NCBI GenBank assembly: GCA_012517025.1
Contig: JAAYVT010000687.1
Coordinates: 1 to 11,568 of the forward strand
Length of the DNA: 11,568 nucleotides
DNA from: Phyllobacteriaceae bacterium
GTDB lineage: Bacteria; Pseudomonadota; Alphaproteobacteria; Rhizobiales; Ancalomicrobiaceae
Direction: 5' to 3'
Shown: in pieces, positions 1 to 8,193 of the stretch
How positions within the stretch are numbered: position 1 is the stretch's first letter
Layout: every line of letters begins with the position of its first letter
Position numbers and translations under genes: made by a program
Notes under the pieces: model-generated
Told to the model about the DNA's origin: nothing
Database searches by the model: none
Seen by the model: only the letters and a program-made list of their open reading frames with translations

Positions 1-777
1 ACCGTCGTCGACGCCGACGGCCTGCGGCGCATCACCCTGGTCGACGCCGCCCGCCGCAACGCCCTGTCGATGCGGATGATGACGGCGCTGACCGAGGCGA
101 TCGCCGCCGCCGGCGCCGACCCCGAGGTGCGGGTGGTGATCCTCGCCGCCGAGGGCCCCGCCTTCTCCGCCGGCCACGACCTGAAGGAACTGACCGCCGC
201 CCGCGCCGCGTCCGATCGCGGCCGGGCCTTCTTCGAGGAGACCATGCGCACCTGCGCCGGCTTGATGCTGGCGATCGTGCGCTGCCCCAAGCCGGTGATC
301 GCCGAGGTCGCCGGCGTCGCCACCGCCGCCGGCTGTCAGCTCGTCGCCAGCTGCGATCTCGCCGTCGCCGCCGAGGGCGCGCGCTTCGCCACCCCCGGCG
401 TCCACATCGGCCTGTTCTGTTCGACCCCGATGGTGGCGCTCTCCCGCAATCTCTCCCGCAAACACGCGATGGAGATGCTGTTGACCGGCGCCATGGTGGA
501 TGCCGAGGAGGCCCGCCGCCTCGGACTGGTCAACCGCGTCGTCGCCCCCGACGTGCTCACCGCCGAGACCGAGACGCTCGCCGCGGTGATCGCCTCGAAG
601 TCGCCGCTGACCCTGAAGATCGGCAAGGAGGCCTTCTACGCCCAGGCCGAGATGAGCCTTTCCGACGCCTACGAATTCACCGCCCGCGTCATGGTCGAGA
701 ACATGCTGACCCGCGATGCCGAGGAGGGCATCTCCGCCTTCGTCGAGAAGCGCCATCCGGTCTGGGAAGGTCGCTGA
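1..777 (+). CDS. Enoyl-CoA hydratase/isomerase (crotonase) family protein, ECHDC3-like, 5' partial
   Basis: The reading frame is open from base 1, so the start codon lies before the window; 258 codons are visible before TGA. The fold is clearly crotonase: an RRNALS segment (visible residues 18-23), the first oxyanion-hole segment FSAGHDL (55-61), the second at GVATAAGCQLVASCDLAVA (about 105-123), and the C-terminal FVEKR typical of the family. CoA thioesters would be the expected ligands. In classical hydratases the two catalytic glutamates sit in GGGCEL and QPEI; the matching positions here are Gln113 (GCQL) and Gly133 (TPGV). Ordinary hydration of 2-enoyl-CoA is therefore unlikely. The ATAAGCQLVASCDLA and FATPGVxIGLFCSTP segments fit the ECHDC3 subgroup, whose reaction I do not know. 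The next gene begins 77 bases downstream on the same strand. Family call is confident; substrate is unknown. Confidence 0.9.
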   Translation, partial: TVVDADGLRRITLVDAARRNALSMRMMTALTEAIAAAGADPEVRVVILAAEGPAFSAGHDLKELTAARAASDRGRAFFEETMRTCAGLMLAIVRCPKPVIAEVAGVATAAGCQLVASCDLAVAAEGARFATPGVHIGLFCSTPMVALSRNLSRKHAMEMLLTGAMVDAEEARRLGLVNRVVAPDVLTAETETLAAVIASKSPLTLKIGKEAFYAQAEMSLSDAYEFTARVMVENMLTRDAEEGISAFVEKRHPVWEGR

Positions 778-853
778 GGTCCGGATTCGCGCTGGACGCG
801 CCCCCGTCGCTCGTTCGATCCTGCGTTCGGGAACCATCGCGAAAGGGAGCGGG

Positions 854-1354
854 ATGAGCGAGACGTTCGACACGAAGGAACCGGCTCGCCCGCTCGCCCG
901 CCTGCGACGGCTCGAACTGGCGCCGCTCGGCTGGATCGCCGTCGGTCTCCTCCTCCTCGCCGTCGAACTGGTCGGGCTCGGCCTGATCCCGCCAGCGCCG
1001 AACGAGATCGGCCGCGCCGTCTGGGTGATCGGCGCCGCCCTCCTCCACGCCGTGGCGATCCTCGTCGGAACCCTGCTGGTGGCGACCCTGCCCCGCCGCC
1101 ACCACGCCGTCCGGCGCGTCGTCTCGCGCCTCTCCGTCGCGATCTTCGGCTTCGCCACACTCGCCTCACACGGTTGGGTGCTGTGGGTGATCTTCGCCCG
1201 CGTCCATGCCGCGGCGACCGGGTGGCCGGGCCTCGATCCGATTCTGGACGTCGTCGGCGGGCTCTACGTCGCCTTCGGCTGGCTCGTCTTCCTCGCGCTC
1301 GTCGCCCTCGCCGCTTGGATCGCCCGAGCCGTCACCGGCCCGCGCGACGCATGA
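854..1354 (+). CDS. Unrecognised small inner-membrane protein with four predicted transmembrane segments
   Basis: This 166-residue protein is not one I recognise. The frame is open further upstream (to 716), but that would overlap the preceding gene. ATG 854 has a GGGAG ribosome binding site four bases before it and gives a hydrophilic N-terminus (MSETFDTKEPARPLARLRR) followed directly by membrane helices. Hydrophobic stretches lie at about residues 25-45, 55-80, 92-115 and 130-160. The loop between helices 2 and 3 is basic (RRHHAVRR, about 81-88), which by the positive-inside rule puts it in the cytoplasm and the short PPAPNE turn in the periplasm. There are no cysteines and no catalytic motif. 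It may be co-transcribed with the crotonase gene upstream. No function is assigned. Confidence 0.75.
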   Translation: MSETFDTKEPARPLARLRRLELAPLGWIAVGLLLLAVELVGLGLIPPAPNEIGRAVWVIGAALLHAVAILVGTLLVATLPRRHHAVRRVVSRLSVAIFGFATLASHGWVLWVIFARVHAAATGWPGLDPILDVVGGLYVAFGWLVFLALVALAAWIARAVTGPRDA

Positions 1355-1389
1355 TCGGCCCATCGGCACGGCCGATGGAATGCCTCTCA

Positions 1390-1412
1390 TTTTATCGTCA
1401 ATGACGATTAAA
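1390..1412. promoter_or_regulatory. Imperfect 23-bp inverted repeat upstream of the catalase gene (candidate operator)
   Basis: Arms TTTTATCGTC and GACGATTAAA flank the 3-base centre AAT; nine of ten positions pair, with one T/T mismatch. The element lies in an AT-richer patch about 80 bases before the catalase start, in otherwise GC-rich DNA, where a promoter would be expected. No confident -35/-10 pair was found beside it. The binding protein is unknown, and it does not match the ATAG/CTAT spacing of a textbook OxyR site. Confidence 0.4.
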
Positions 1413-1425
1413 CTTTTTCAAACCA

Positions 1426-1442
1426 TCGATTGGACCGATCGA
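1426..1442. promoter_or_regulatory. Second 17-bp inverted repeat upstream of the catalase gene (candidate operator)
   Basis: TCGATTGG and CCGATCGA pair about a single central A, with one G/T mismatch out of eight. It lies 13 bases downstream of the first inverted repeat and about 50 bases before the catalase start. Its arms differ from those of the first repeat, so the two may bind different proteins, or one may be chance. Confidence 0.3.
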
Positions 1443-1493
1443 ATATCCTCCGGCATCGTCCCTCTCAGCCGAAACCCGACCGAGGACGACGCC

Positions 1494-2948
1494 ATGACCG
1501 AGACCACCGCCCCCCGCCTGACCACCACCGCCGGTTCGCCGATCGCCGACAATCAGAACAGCCTGACCATGGGCCACCCCGGCCCGGTGGCGCTGCAGGA
1601 CTGGCAGTTGATCGAAAAGCTCGCCCATCAGAACCGCGAGCGCATCCCCGCGCGCGTCGTCCATGCCAAGGGCTGGGGCGCCTTCGGCACGCTCACCGTG
1701 ACGAACGATCTCGCCCGCTGGAGCCGCGCGAAGATCTTCTCCGAGGTCGGAAAGAAGACCGACCTTCTGATCCGCTTCTCCACCGTCGCCGGAGAGCAGG
1801 GCGCCGCCGACGCCGAGCGCGACGTACGCGGCTTCGCGATCAAGTTCTACACCGAGGAGGGCAACTGGGATCTCGTCGGCAACAACACGCCGGTGTTCTT
1901 CATCCGTGATCCGCTGAAGTTCCCCGACTTCATCCACACCCAGAAGCGCCATCCGGCGACCAACCTGCGTTCGCCGACCGCGATGTGGGACTTCTGGTCG
2001 CTGTCGCCGGAGAGCCTGCATCAGGTGACGATCCTGTTCTCCGATCGCGGTCTTCCGGTCGCGCCGATGTACATGAACGGCTACGGCTCCCACACCTACT
2101 CGTTCTGGAACGAGGCCGGTGAGCGCTTCTGGGTCAAGTTCCACTTCAAGACGCTGCAGGGCCACCGCCACTACACCAACGCCGAGGCCGGCGAGGTGAT
2201 CGCCAAGTCGCGGGAATCCTACCAGGAGGAACTCTTCGGCGGCATCGCCGCCGGCCGCTTCCCGCGCTGGAAGATGCAGGTGCAGGTGGTCGCGGAGGAG
2301 GACGTGGCGAAGTTCGACTTCGACCCCTTCGACCTCACCAAGGTGTGGCCGCACGCCCTGGTGCCGCTCGAGGACGTCGGCATCGTCGAGCTGAACCGCA
2401 ACGCCTCGAACTATTTCGCCGAGATCGAGCAGGCCGCCTTCTCGCCGTCGAACATGGTGCCGGGCATCGGCGCCTCGCCCGATCGCATGCTGCAGGCCCG
2501 CATCTTCTCCTACGCCGACGCCCACCGCTACCGGCTCGGCACCCACTACGAGGCCCTGCCCGTCAACACCCCGAAGTGCCCGGTCGCCCATTACCACAAG
2601 GACGGCGCCATGCGCTTCTTCGACAACTTCCAGAGGACCCCGGACGCCTATTACGAGCCGAACTCCTTCTCCGGCCCGCGGCAGGATCCCTCCGTCGCCG
2701 AGCCGCCGCTGAAGATCTCCGGAGAAATGGCGCGGCACGACCACCGCGTCGGCAACGACGACTTCCGCCAGCCGCGCGCCCTGTTCGAGCTCTTCGACGC
2801 GGGCGAGAAGGCACGGCTCTACGCCAACGTCGCCGCCGCCATGGCGGGTGTGCCGGAGTTCATCGTCGAGCGTCAGCTGGCGTTGTTCGAGAAGGTGCAT
2901 CCGGACTACGCCGCCGGCGTCCGCGCCGCGTTGGCGGCGACGGCCTGA
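1494..2948 (+). CDS. katA: Monofunctional haem catalase (clade 3-like, small subunit)
   Basis: Converts hydrogen peroxide to water and oxygen; expected to be a cytoplasmic haem-b homotetramer. The 484-residue length matches small-subunit catalases. Visible key residues are distal His57 in RVVHAKGWGAFG, Ser96 in RFSTV, the distal Asn in VGNNTPVFF (130-131), and proximal haem-ligand Tyr340 in ARIFSYADAHRYRLG. The NADPH/core region HxHKTLQG-like (FHFKTLQGHRHYTN, about 216-229) is also present. ATG 1494 is preceded by GAGGA with a 7-base spacer, and the protein starts MTETTAPRLTTTAGSPIADNQN as family members do. A longer in-frame extension to 1206 runs into the upstream gene and is rejected. Two inverted repeats lie in the 139-base upstream gap, consistent with peroxide-responsive control, though no regulator is identified. 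It converges on folE. Confidence 0.97.
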   Translation: MTETTAPRLTTTAGSPIADNQNSLTMGHPGPVALQDWQLIEKLAHQNRERIPARVVHAKGWGAFGTLTVTNDLARWSRAKIFSEVGKKTDLLIRFSTVAGEQGAADAERDVRGFAIKFYTEEGNWDLVGNNTPVFFIRDPLKFPDFIHTQKRHPATNLRSPTAMWDFWSLSPESLHQVTILFSDRGLPVAPMYMNGYGSHTYSFWNEAGERFWVKFHFKTLQGHRHYTNAEAGEVIAKSRESYQEELFGGIAAGRFPRWKMQVQVVAEEDVAKFDFDPFDLTKVWPHALVPLEDVGIVELNRNASNYFAEIEQAAFSPSNMVPGIGASPDRMLQARIFSYADAHRYRLGTHYEALPVNTPKCPVAHYHKDGAMRFFDNFQRTPDAYYEPNSFSGPRQDPSVAEPPLKISGEMARHDHRVGNDDFRQPRALFELFDAGEKARLYANVAAAMAGVPEFIVERQLALFEKVHPDYAAGVRAALAATA

Positions 2949-2994
2949 ACGAGGATCGGCGGGCGTCTCCCTTCGCCCGTCGATCACCTGCCCG

Positions 2995-3034
2995 AAAAAC
3001 GACGACGCCGGCTCCTCGCGGGGCCGGCGTCGTC
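2995..3034 (-). terminator. Rho-independent terminator of folE, possibly bidirectional
   Basis: A perfect 12-bp stem, GACGACGCCGGC (3001-3012) with GCCGGCGTCGTC (3023-3034), closes a 10-base loop. Read on the - strand the stem is followed by GTTTTTC (the A-run at 2995-2999), so it is a proper intrinsic terminator for folE, which stops at 3060. On the + strand it is followed only by CGATTTCGG, so it would end catalase transcription less efficiently. Confidence 0.8.
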
Positions 3035-3059
3035 CGATTTCGGTTCTGGGAGGGCGGGC

Positions 3060-3689
3060 TCAGCGCGCGCCCTTCACCATCATCATGAAACGCGCCTGTT
3101 CGGCCGGGTCCTCACGGAACACCCCGGTGAACTCGCTGGTCAGCGTCGACACGCCGGACTTCTGCACGCCGCGCATCGACATGCACATGTGCTCGGCCTC
3201 GATCAGCACGGCGACGCCGCGCGGCTTGAGGTGATCCTCGATTGCGTTGACGATCTGTGCCGTCAGGCTCTCCTGCGTCTGCAGGCGGCGAGCGTAGACG
3301 TCGACCAGACGCGCCAGCTTCGACAGCCCGACCACACCCGCCGAGGGGTAATAGGCGATGTGCGCCTTGCCCACGAACGGCACCATGTGATGCTCGCAAT
3401 GTGAGAAGAACGGAATGTCGCGCACCAGCACGATCGATCCGTACCCCTCGACCTCTTCGAAGACGCGGTCCAGCACCTCGGCCGGATCCTCGCGGTATCC
3501 CCGGTAGAGTTCCTCGTAGGCCTTGACCACGCGCTTCGGCGTGTCGAGCAGACCTTCCCGGTTCGGATCGTCGCCCGCCCACAAGAGCAGGGTCCGAACT
3601 GCGGCTTCGGCGTCTTCGCGGCTGGGTCGAACGACCGGCGCGAACTTCGCGGCGTCCGCCTCGCGGCGGACATCGACGACGGCATCCAT
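3060..3689 (-). CDS. folE: GTP cyclohydrolase I (FolE, type IA)
   Basis: Converts GTP to 7,8-dihydroneopterin triphosphate, the first step of tetrahydrofolate synthesis. The protein has 209 residues. The zinc ligands of the family are all present: Cys98 and His101 in SHCEHHMVPF, and Cys169 in EAEHMCMSMRGV, with catalytic His100 and His167. The QTQE (137-140) and TSEFTGVF (184-191) segments are also typical. The frame is open for another 45 codons upstream (to a GTG at 3824), but ATG 3689 has GAGGAG nine bases before it and gives the usual FolE N-terminus. It is transcribed away from the Fe-S scaffold gene across a gap that contains overlapping -10 elements, and ends just before a strong terminator hairpin. 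In many Hyphomicrobiales folE sits next to hisI; here hisI is about 7 kb away. Confidence 0.97.
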   Translation of the reverse strand: MDAVVDVRREADAAKFAPVVRPSREDAEAAVRTLLLWAGDDPNREGLLDTPKRVVKAYEELYRGYREDPAEVLDRVFEEVEGYGSIVLVRDIPFFSHCEHHMVPFVGKAHIAYYPSAGVVGLSKLARLVDVYARRLQTQESLTAQIVNAIEDHLKPRGVAVLIEAEHMCMSMRGVQKSGVSTLTSEFTGVFREDPAEQARFMMMVKGAR

Positions 3690-3832
3690 TGGTGAAAACT
3701 CCTCGTGATGGAGAGATGCGCCCAAATCTGCGGTTCCACTTTTTCTGCGGACACCGGTTTCGGGTCCCTCGTCTCCGGGTCGACTTGCGGAGCTCCTCCT
3801 CGACGAGCATCCTTCTGCGACCACGGTTTCCC

Positions 3833-3842
3833 ACTATATAAT
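3833..3842. promoter_or_regulatory. Overlapping divergent -10 elements between folE and the scaffold gene
   Basis: TATAAT (3837-3842, + strand) is a perfect -10 hexamer, and TATAGT (3833-3838 read on the - strand) is one base off consensus; they overlap by two bases. The + strand start would be near 3849, and the - strand start near 3826, giving folE a leader of about 135 bases. No convincing -35 box was found on either strand, so the assignment rests on the -10 sequences and on the position between divergent genes. Confidence 0.45.
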
Positions 3843-3862
3843 GAAACGGAGGGGTTTCGACA

Positions 3863-3898
3863 GTGGGCGAAACGCCTCGGTTTTCCACGATGGTGTGA
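3863..3898 (+). CDS. Possible 11-codon leader ORF upstream of the scaffold gene
   Basis: GGAGGGG at 3848-3854 is the best ribosome binding site in this region, but its position suits GTG 3863, not the scaffold start. From that GTG the frame reads (M)GETPRFSTMV and stops at TGA 3896-3898, just before the scaffold start at 3910 (and overlapping an alternative ATG at 3898). It could couple translation to the downstream gene. The peptide has no recognised similarity and no run of repeated codons as in attenuation peptides. It may be chance. Confidence 0.2.
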   Translation: MGETPRFSTMV

Positions 3899-3909
3899 TG
3901 GTGCGTTCG

Positions 3910-4350
3910 ATGATCGACGACGTCTACAACAAGCAGATCCTCGCCCTGGCGCTCGACATCCCGCGCATCGGCCGTCTTTCCGCGCCGCAGGCGAGCGCGA
4001 CCCGCCATTCCCGCCTGTGCGGCTCCCGCGTCACCGTCGACCTGGTGCTCGACGGCGACCGCCTCGCCGATTACGCCCACGAGGTCAAGGCCTGTGCCCT
4101 CGGCCAGTGCTCGGCCTCGGTTCTCGCCCGTTCGGTGGTCGGCGCGACCGTCGCCGAGATCCGCGCGGCCCGCGACATGCTTCACGCCATGTTGAAGGAG
4201 AACGGCCCGTTGCCGACCGGCCGCTTCGCCGACCTCGCCCTGCTCGAGCCGGTCCGCGACTACAAGGCGCGCCACACCTCGGTGCTGCTGCCCTGGGACG
4301 CCACGCTCGAGGCGATCGACGCGATCGCGGCGCAGCGCGCGGCGGAGTGA
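3910..4350 (+). CDS. Fe-S cluster assembly scaffold-like protein (NifU-N/IscU family)
   Basis: This 146-residue protein resembles the short NifU/IscU-like proteins common in alphaproteobacteria, starting MIDDVYNKQI and carrying HSRLCGSRVTVDL (33-45), HEVKACALGQCSAS (57-70) and LEPVRDYKARHTSVLLPWDA (112-131). True scaffolds use three cysteines. Cys37 and Cys62/Cys67 can fill the first two places, but at the third (HC in IscU) the sequence reads His122-Thr123. Cluster building as in IscU is therefore uncertain. ATG 3910 was chosen because it matches the family N-terminus and has GGTG six bases upstream. The earlier ATG 3841 overlaps the TATAAT element and has no ribosome binding site; ATG 3898 is a less likely alternative. 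The gene converges on the L,D-transpeptidase gene with only 22 bases between stop codons and no hairpin. Confidence 0.85.
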   Translation: MIDDVYNKQILALALDIPRIGRLSAPQASATRHSRLCGSRVTVDLVLDGDRLADYAHEVKACALGQCSASVLARSVVGATVAEIRAARDMLHAMLKENGPLPTGRFADLALLEPVRDYKARHTSVLLPWDATLEAIDAIAAQRAAE

Positions 4351-4372
4351 CGTCCCGCGCTCCGTCGTCCGA

Positions 4373-5131
4373 TCACTGCACCACCACGGTCGCCCCGACC
4401 GCCACCCGCTCGTAGAGATCGATGATGTCGGAGTTGGCGAGCCGGATGCAGCCCGACGACACCGACTTGCCGATTGAACTCGGCTGGTTGGTTCCGTGGA
4501 TGCGGTAGAGCGTCTCCCCGAGATAGAGCGCCCGCGCCCCGAGCGGATTGGCGAGGCCGCCGTCCATGTGGACGGGGAGCTTCGGATCGCGCGCCCGCAT
4601 TTCCTCCGGCGGCGTCCAGTCGGGCCACGGCCGCTTGGCCGAGATCGTCTCCGTGCCCTTCCACGAGAAGCCCTCGCGGCCGACCCCGACCGCGTAGACG
4701 AGCGCGCTCACGCCGTCGTCGAGGACGAGATAGAGGCGCTTCTTCGCCGTCGAGATCACGATCGTCCCCGGCGCGTAGCCCTCGAACCGCACCACCTTGC
4801 GCGGGATCGGCGACATCGAGCGCCGCGCGACCGCCTCCTCCCGCGCCCGATCCGCGTCGTCGGCCCCGGTCGCGACGTCGCCCCGCGGCGCCGTCGCGTC
4901 GGGCGCGTCGGTCGAAAGATCGTAGGTGCTGCGATCGTCGCGATCGAGCGTCGTCGCGTCGTCCGGCGTCATCGGCCTGCGGATGCGGCCGGACGTCGTC
5001 TCGCCCCCGTCCTCCGCGTCGACGGGGCCGGGGATCCGGTACCACTGCCCGAACCGGTAGATCAGAGTGTCCGCCCGCGCCGCGCTCGGCGCGACGAGAA
5101 GCGAGGCGAGAAGCAATCTGCGCGAAATCAT
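4373..5131 (-). CDS. Exported L,D-transpeptidase (YkuD domain)
   Basis: Expected to act in the periplasm, either cross-linking peptidoglycan (3-3 links) or attaching proteins to it. The 252-residue protein begins MISRRLLLASLLVAPSAARA, a signal peptide with probable cleavage after Ala20; the SRRLLL start resembles a Tat motif, though Sec export is equally possible. Residues 36-105 form an Asp/Ala/Thr-rich, probably disordered linker. The YkuD domain covers about 120-252, with the catalytic set His212 (HGTNQP) and Cys228 (SSGCIRL) at normal spacing. Substrate specificity cannot be read. The gene follows parE on the same strand with a 148-base gap containing no clear promoter or terminator, so it could be read through from parE or have its own promoter. 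Confidence 0.93.
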   Translation of the reverse strand: MISRRLLLASLLVAPSAARADTLIYRFGQWYRIPGPVDAEDGGETTSGRIRRPMTPDDATTLDRDDRSTYDLSTDAPDATAPRGDVATGADDADRAREEAVARRSMSPIPRKVVRFEGYAPGTIVISTAKKRLYLVLDDGVSALVYAVGVGREGFSWKGTETISAKRPWPDWTPPEEMRARDPKLPVHMDGGLANPLGARALYLGETLYRIHGTNQPSSIGKSVSSGCIRLANSDIIDLYERVAVGATVVVQ

Positions 5132-5279
5132 GTCCGTCTCTCTGGAGCGGGTCGGCGGCGCGAACGCGTCCCGCCGAGGTCGAGCTCACCCTGGCACCGC
5201 TTTTCGCGCACTTTGTGACCACCGCGCGACGTCGCCGGGGCGATCGGCCGTCTCCGGCGTTTCCGACCGCGCCGACGCG

Positions 5280-7337
<2,058 letters not shown>

Positions 7338-7457
7338 GATGCCTCGTGAGGAAAGTCGATGTTCCGAATCGGCGGCCATCATGTCACGGAAAACCGCGCC
7401 CCGGAAAGCGCCGTTCACGAACCGTTCCAGCTCGACCCACAGATCCCGTCGTCGCCG

Positions 7458-8075
7458 TCAAGCGCGACGCTCGTCCATTTCCCCGGTGTCGACCTCGCGA
7501 TAGGTCGCGAAGGCGACCGCGTGTGCCGCCCAGAACGTGCGCTCGAGCCCGACGTCGACCACCCCGCAGGCCCTCACCACCGCCGCCGCCCAGTCGACGT
7601 AGTCGGCGAGCCGGGCGCGATCCCAGCCGGCCGGCGGGGTGCGCACCAGGGCGCGCAGGTTGGAGGTCTTGTCGGCGAGCTTGATCAGCTTGGCGTCGCG
7701 CGGCAGCCCCGGCGCATGGTCGATCTGGTGGCGTTTGCGCGCCTCCTTCGACAGCCTCTTGTCGTCGGTCACGTACATCACCAGCGTCGCCACCCGCGCC
7801 CCGAAAGTGGCGACGAGCTGCGCCTCGGTGACGCCGACGTCCTCGACGGTGTCGTGCAGCAGCCCGGCGATCGCCACCTCGACGTCGCCGGGATCGTCGG
7901 CCGAGGCGACCAATTCCGCCACTTCCAGGAGGTGATTGACGTAGGGCTCGGCGTCGAGCCCCTTGCGCTGCTGGCACTTGTGGGCGACCGCCGCCCAGTG
8001 TGCCGCGTGGGTCAACCGCGCGAACGGGCGCGCGGCCGGATCGGGTGAGACGAGGCTCGGCGTCGTCGACGTCAT
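7458..8075 (-). CDS. Small alarmone hydrolase: HD-domain (p)ppGpp 3'-pyrophosphohydrolase, MESH1-like
   Basis: A 205-residue, single-domain HD hydrolase matching the N-terminal hydrolase half of RelA/SpoT and aligning well with animal MESH1. The metal and substrate residues are all present: His32 (AHKCQQRKG), His74-Asp75 (GLLHDTVED), Glu78-Asp79, Asp135 (KLADK) and Asn139 (SNLR). There is no synthetase, TGS or ACT domain, so it can only degrade. MESH1-type enzymes hydrolyse ppGpp and, in animals, NADPH; which applies here is unknown. Shared segments such as VTDDKRLSKEARKR (102-115) and the PAGW region (148-151) favour MESH1 over plain HD proteins. ATG 8075 is preferred: the alternative ATG 8111 lies inside a palindrome and would add 12 residues unlike the family. 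Neither has a good ribosome binding site. It is divergent from yidD and upstream of parE. Confidence 0.88.
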   Translation of the reverse strand: MTSTTPSLVSPDPAARPFARLTHAAHWAAVAHKCQQRKGLDAEPYVNHLLEVAELVASADDPGDVEVAIAGLLHDTVEDVGVTEAQLVATFGARVATLVMYVTDDKRLSKEARKRHQIDHAPGLPRDAKLIKLADKTSNLRALVRTPPAGWDRARLADYVDWAAAVVRACGVVDVGLERTFWAAHAVAFATYREVDTGEMDERRA

Positions 8076-8102
8076 GGGGCTGGTCTCGAGGGATACAGGG
8101 GA

Positions 8103-8119
8103 ATGTTGCATTGCAACAT
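8103..8119. promoter_or_regulatory. Perfect 17-bp palindrome between the alarmone hydrolase gene and yidD
   Basis: ATGTTGCA and TGCAACAT pair perfectly about one central base. The palindrome ends 28 bases before the hydrolase start (ATG 8075) and lies 75 bases before yidD, so it could control either gene. Its core, TTGC-ATT-GCAA, resembles the TGC-N3-GCA pattern described for alphaproteobacterial PhaR, but this match is from memory and weak. No regulator gene is nearby. Confidence 0.5.
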
Positions 8120-8193
8120 AGATTGACCCGAACGCCCGATCCGCGCAACCGTGGTTTTCCGAACCCGCCCCCGCCGGATCGTCACGTCAGACC

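Noticed and set aside
1398..2987. 529-codon - strand open frame opposite the catalase
   Set aside because: Mirror of a highly conserved catalase frame; no domain or ribosome binding site support.
3690..3824. 45-residue N-terminal extension of FolE from GTG 3824
   Set aside because: No ribosome binding site at the GTG, composition unlike FolE, and ATG 3689 has a well-spaced GAGGAG.
3841..3909. 23-residue extension of the scaffold protein from ATG 3841
   Set aside because: That ATG overlaps the TATAAT element and would lie upstream of the predicted transcript start; family members begin near MIDDVYN.
5234..5259. CGCCGG/CCGGCG hairpin after parE as a terminator
   Set aside because: Only six pairs, a long loop and no T-run on the parE strand.
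7411..7427. Direct repeat CCGTTC-N5-CCGTTC upstream of parE
   Set aside because: One helical turn apart and tempting as an operator, but six-base repeats of this composition are common here and no promoter was found beside it.
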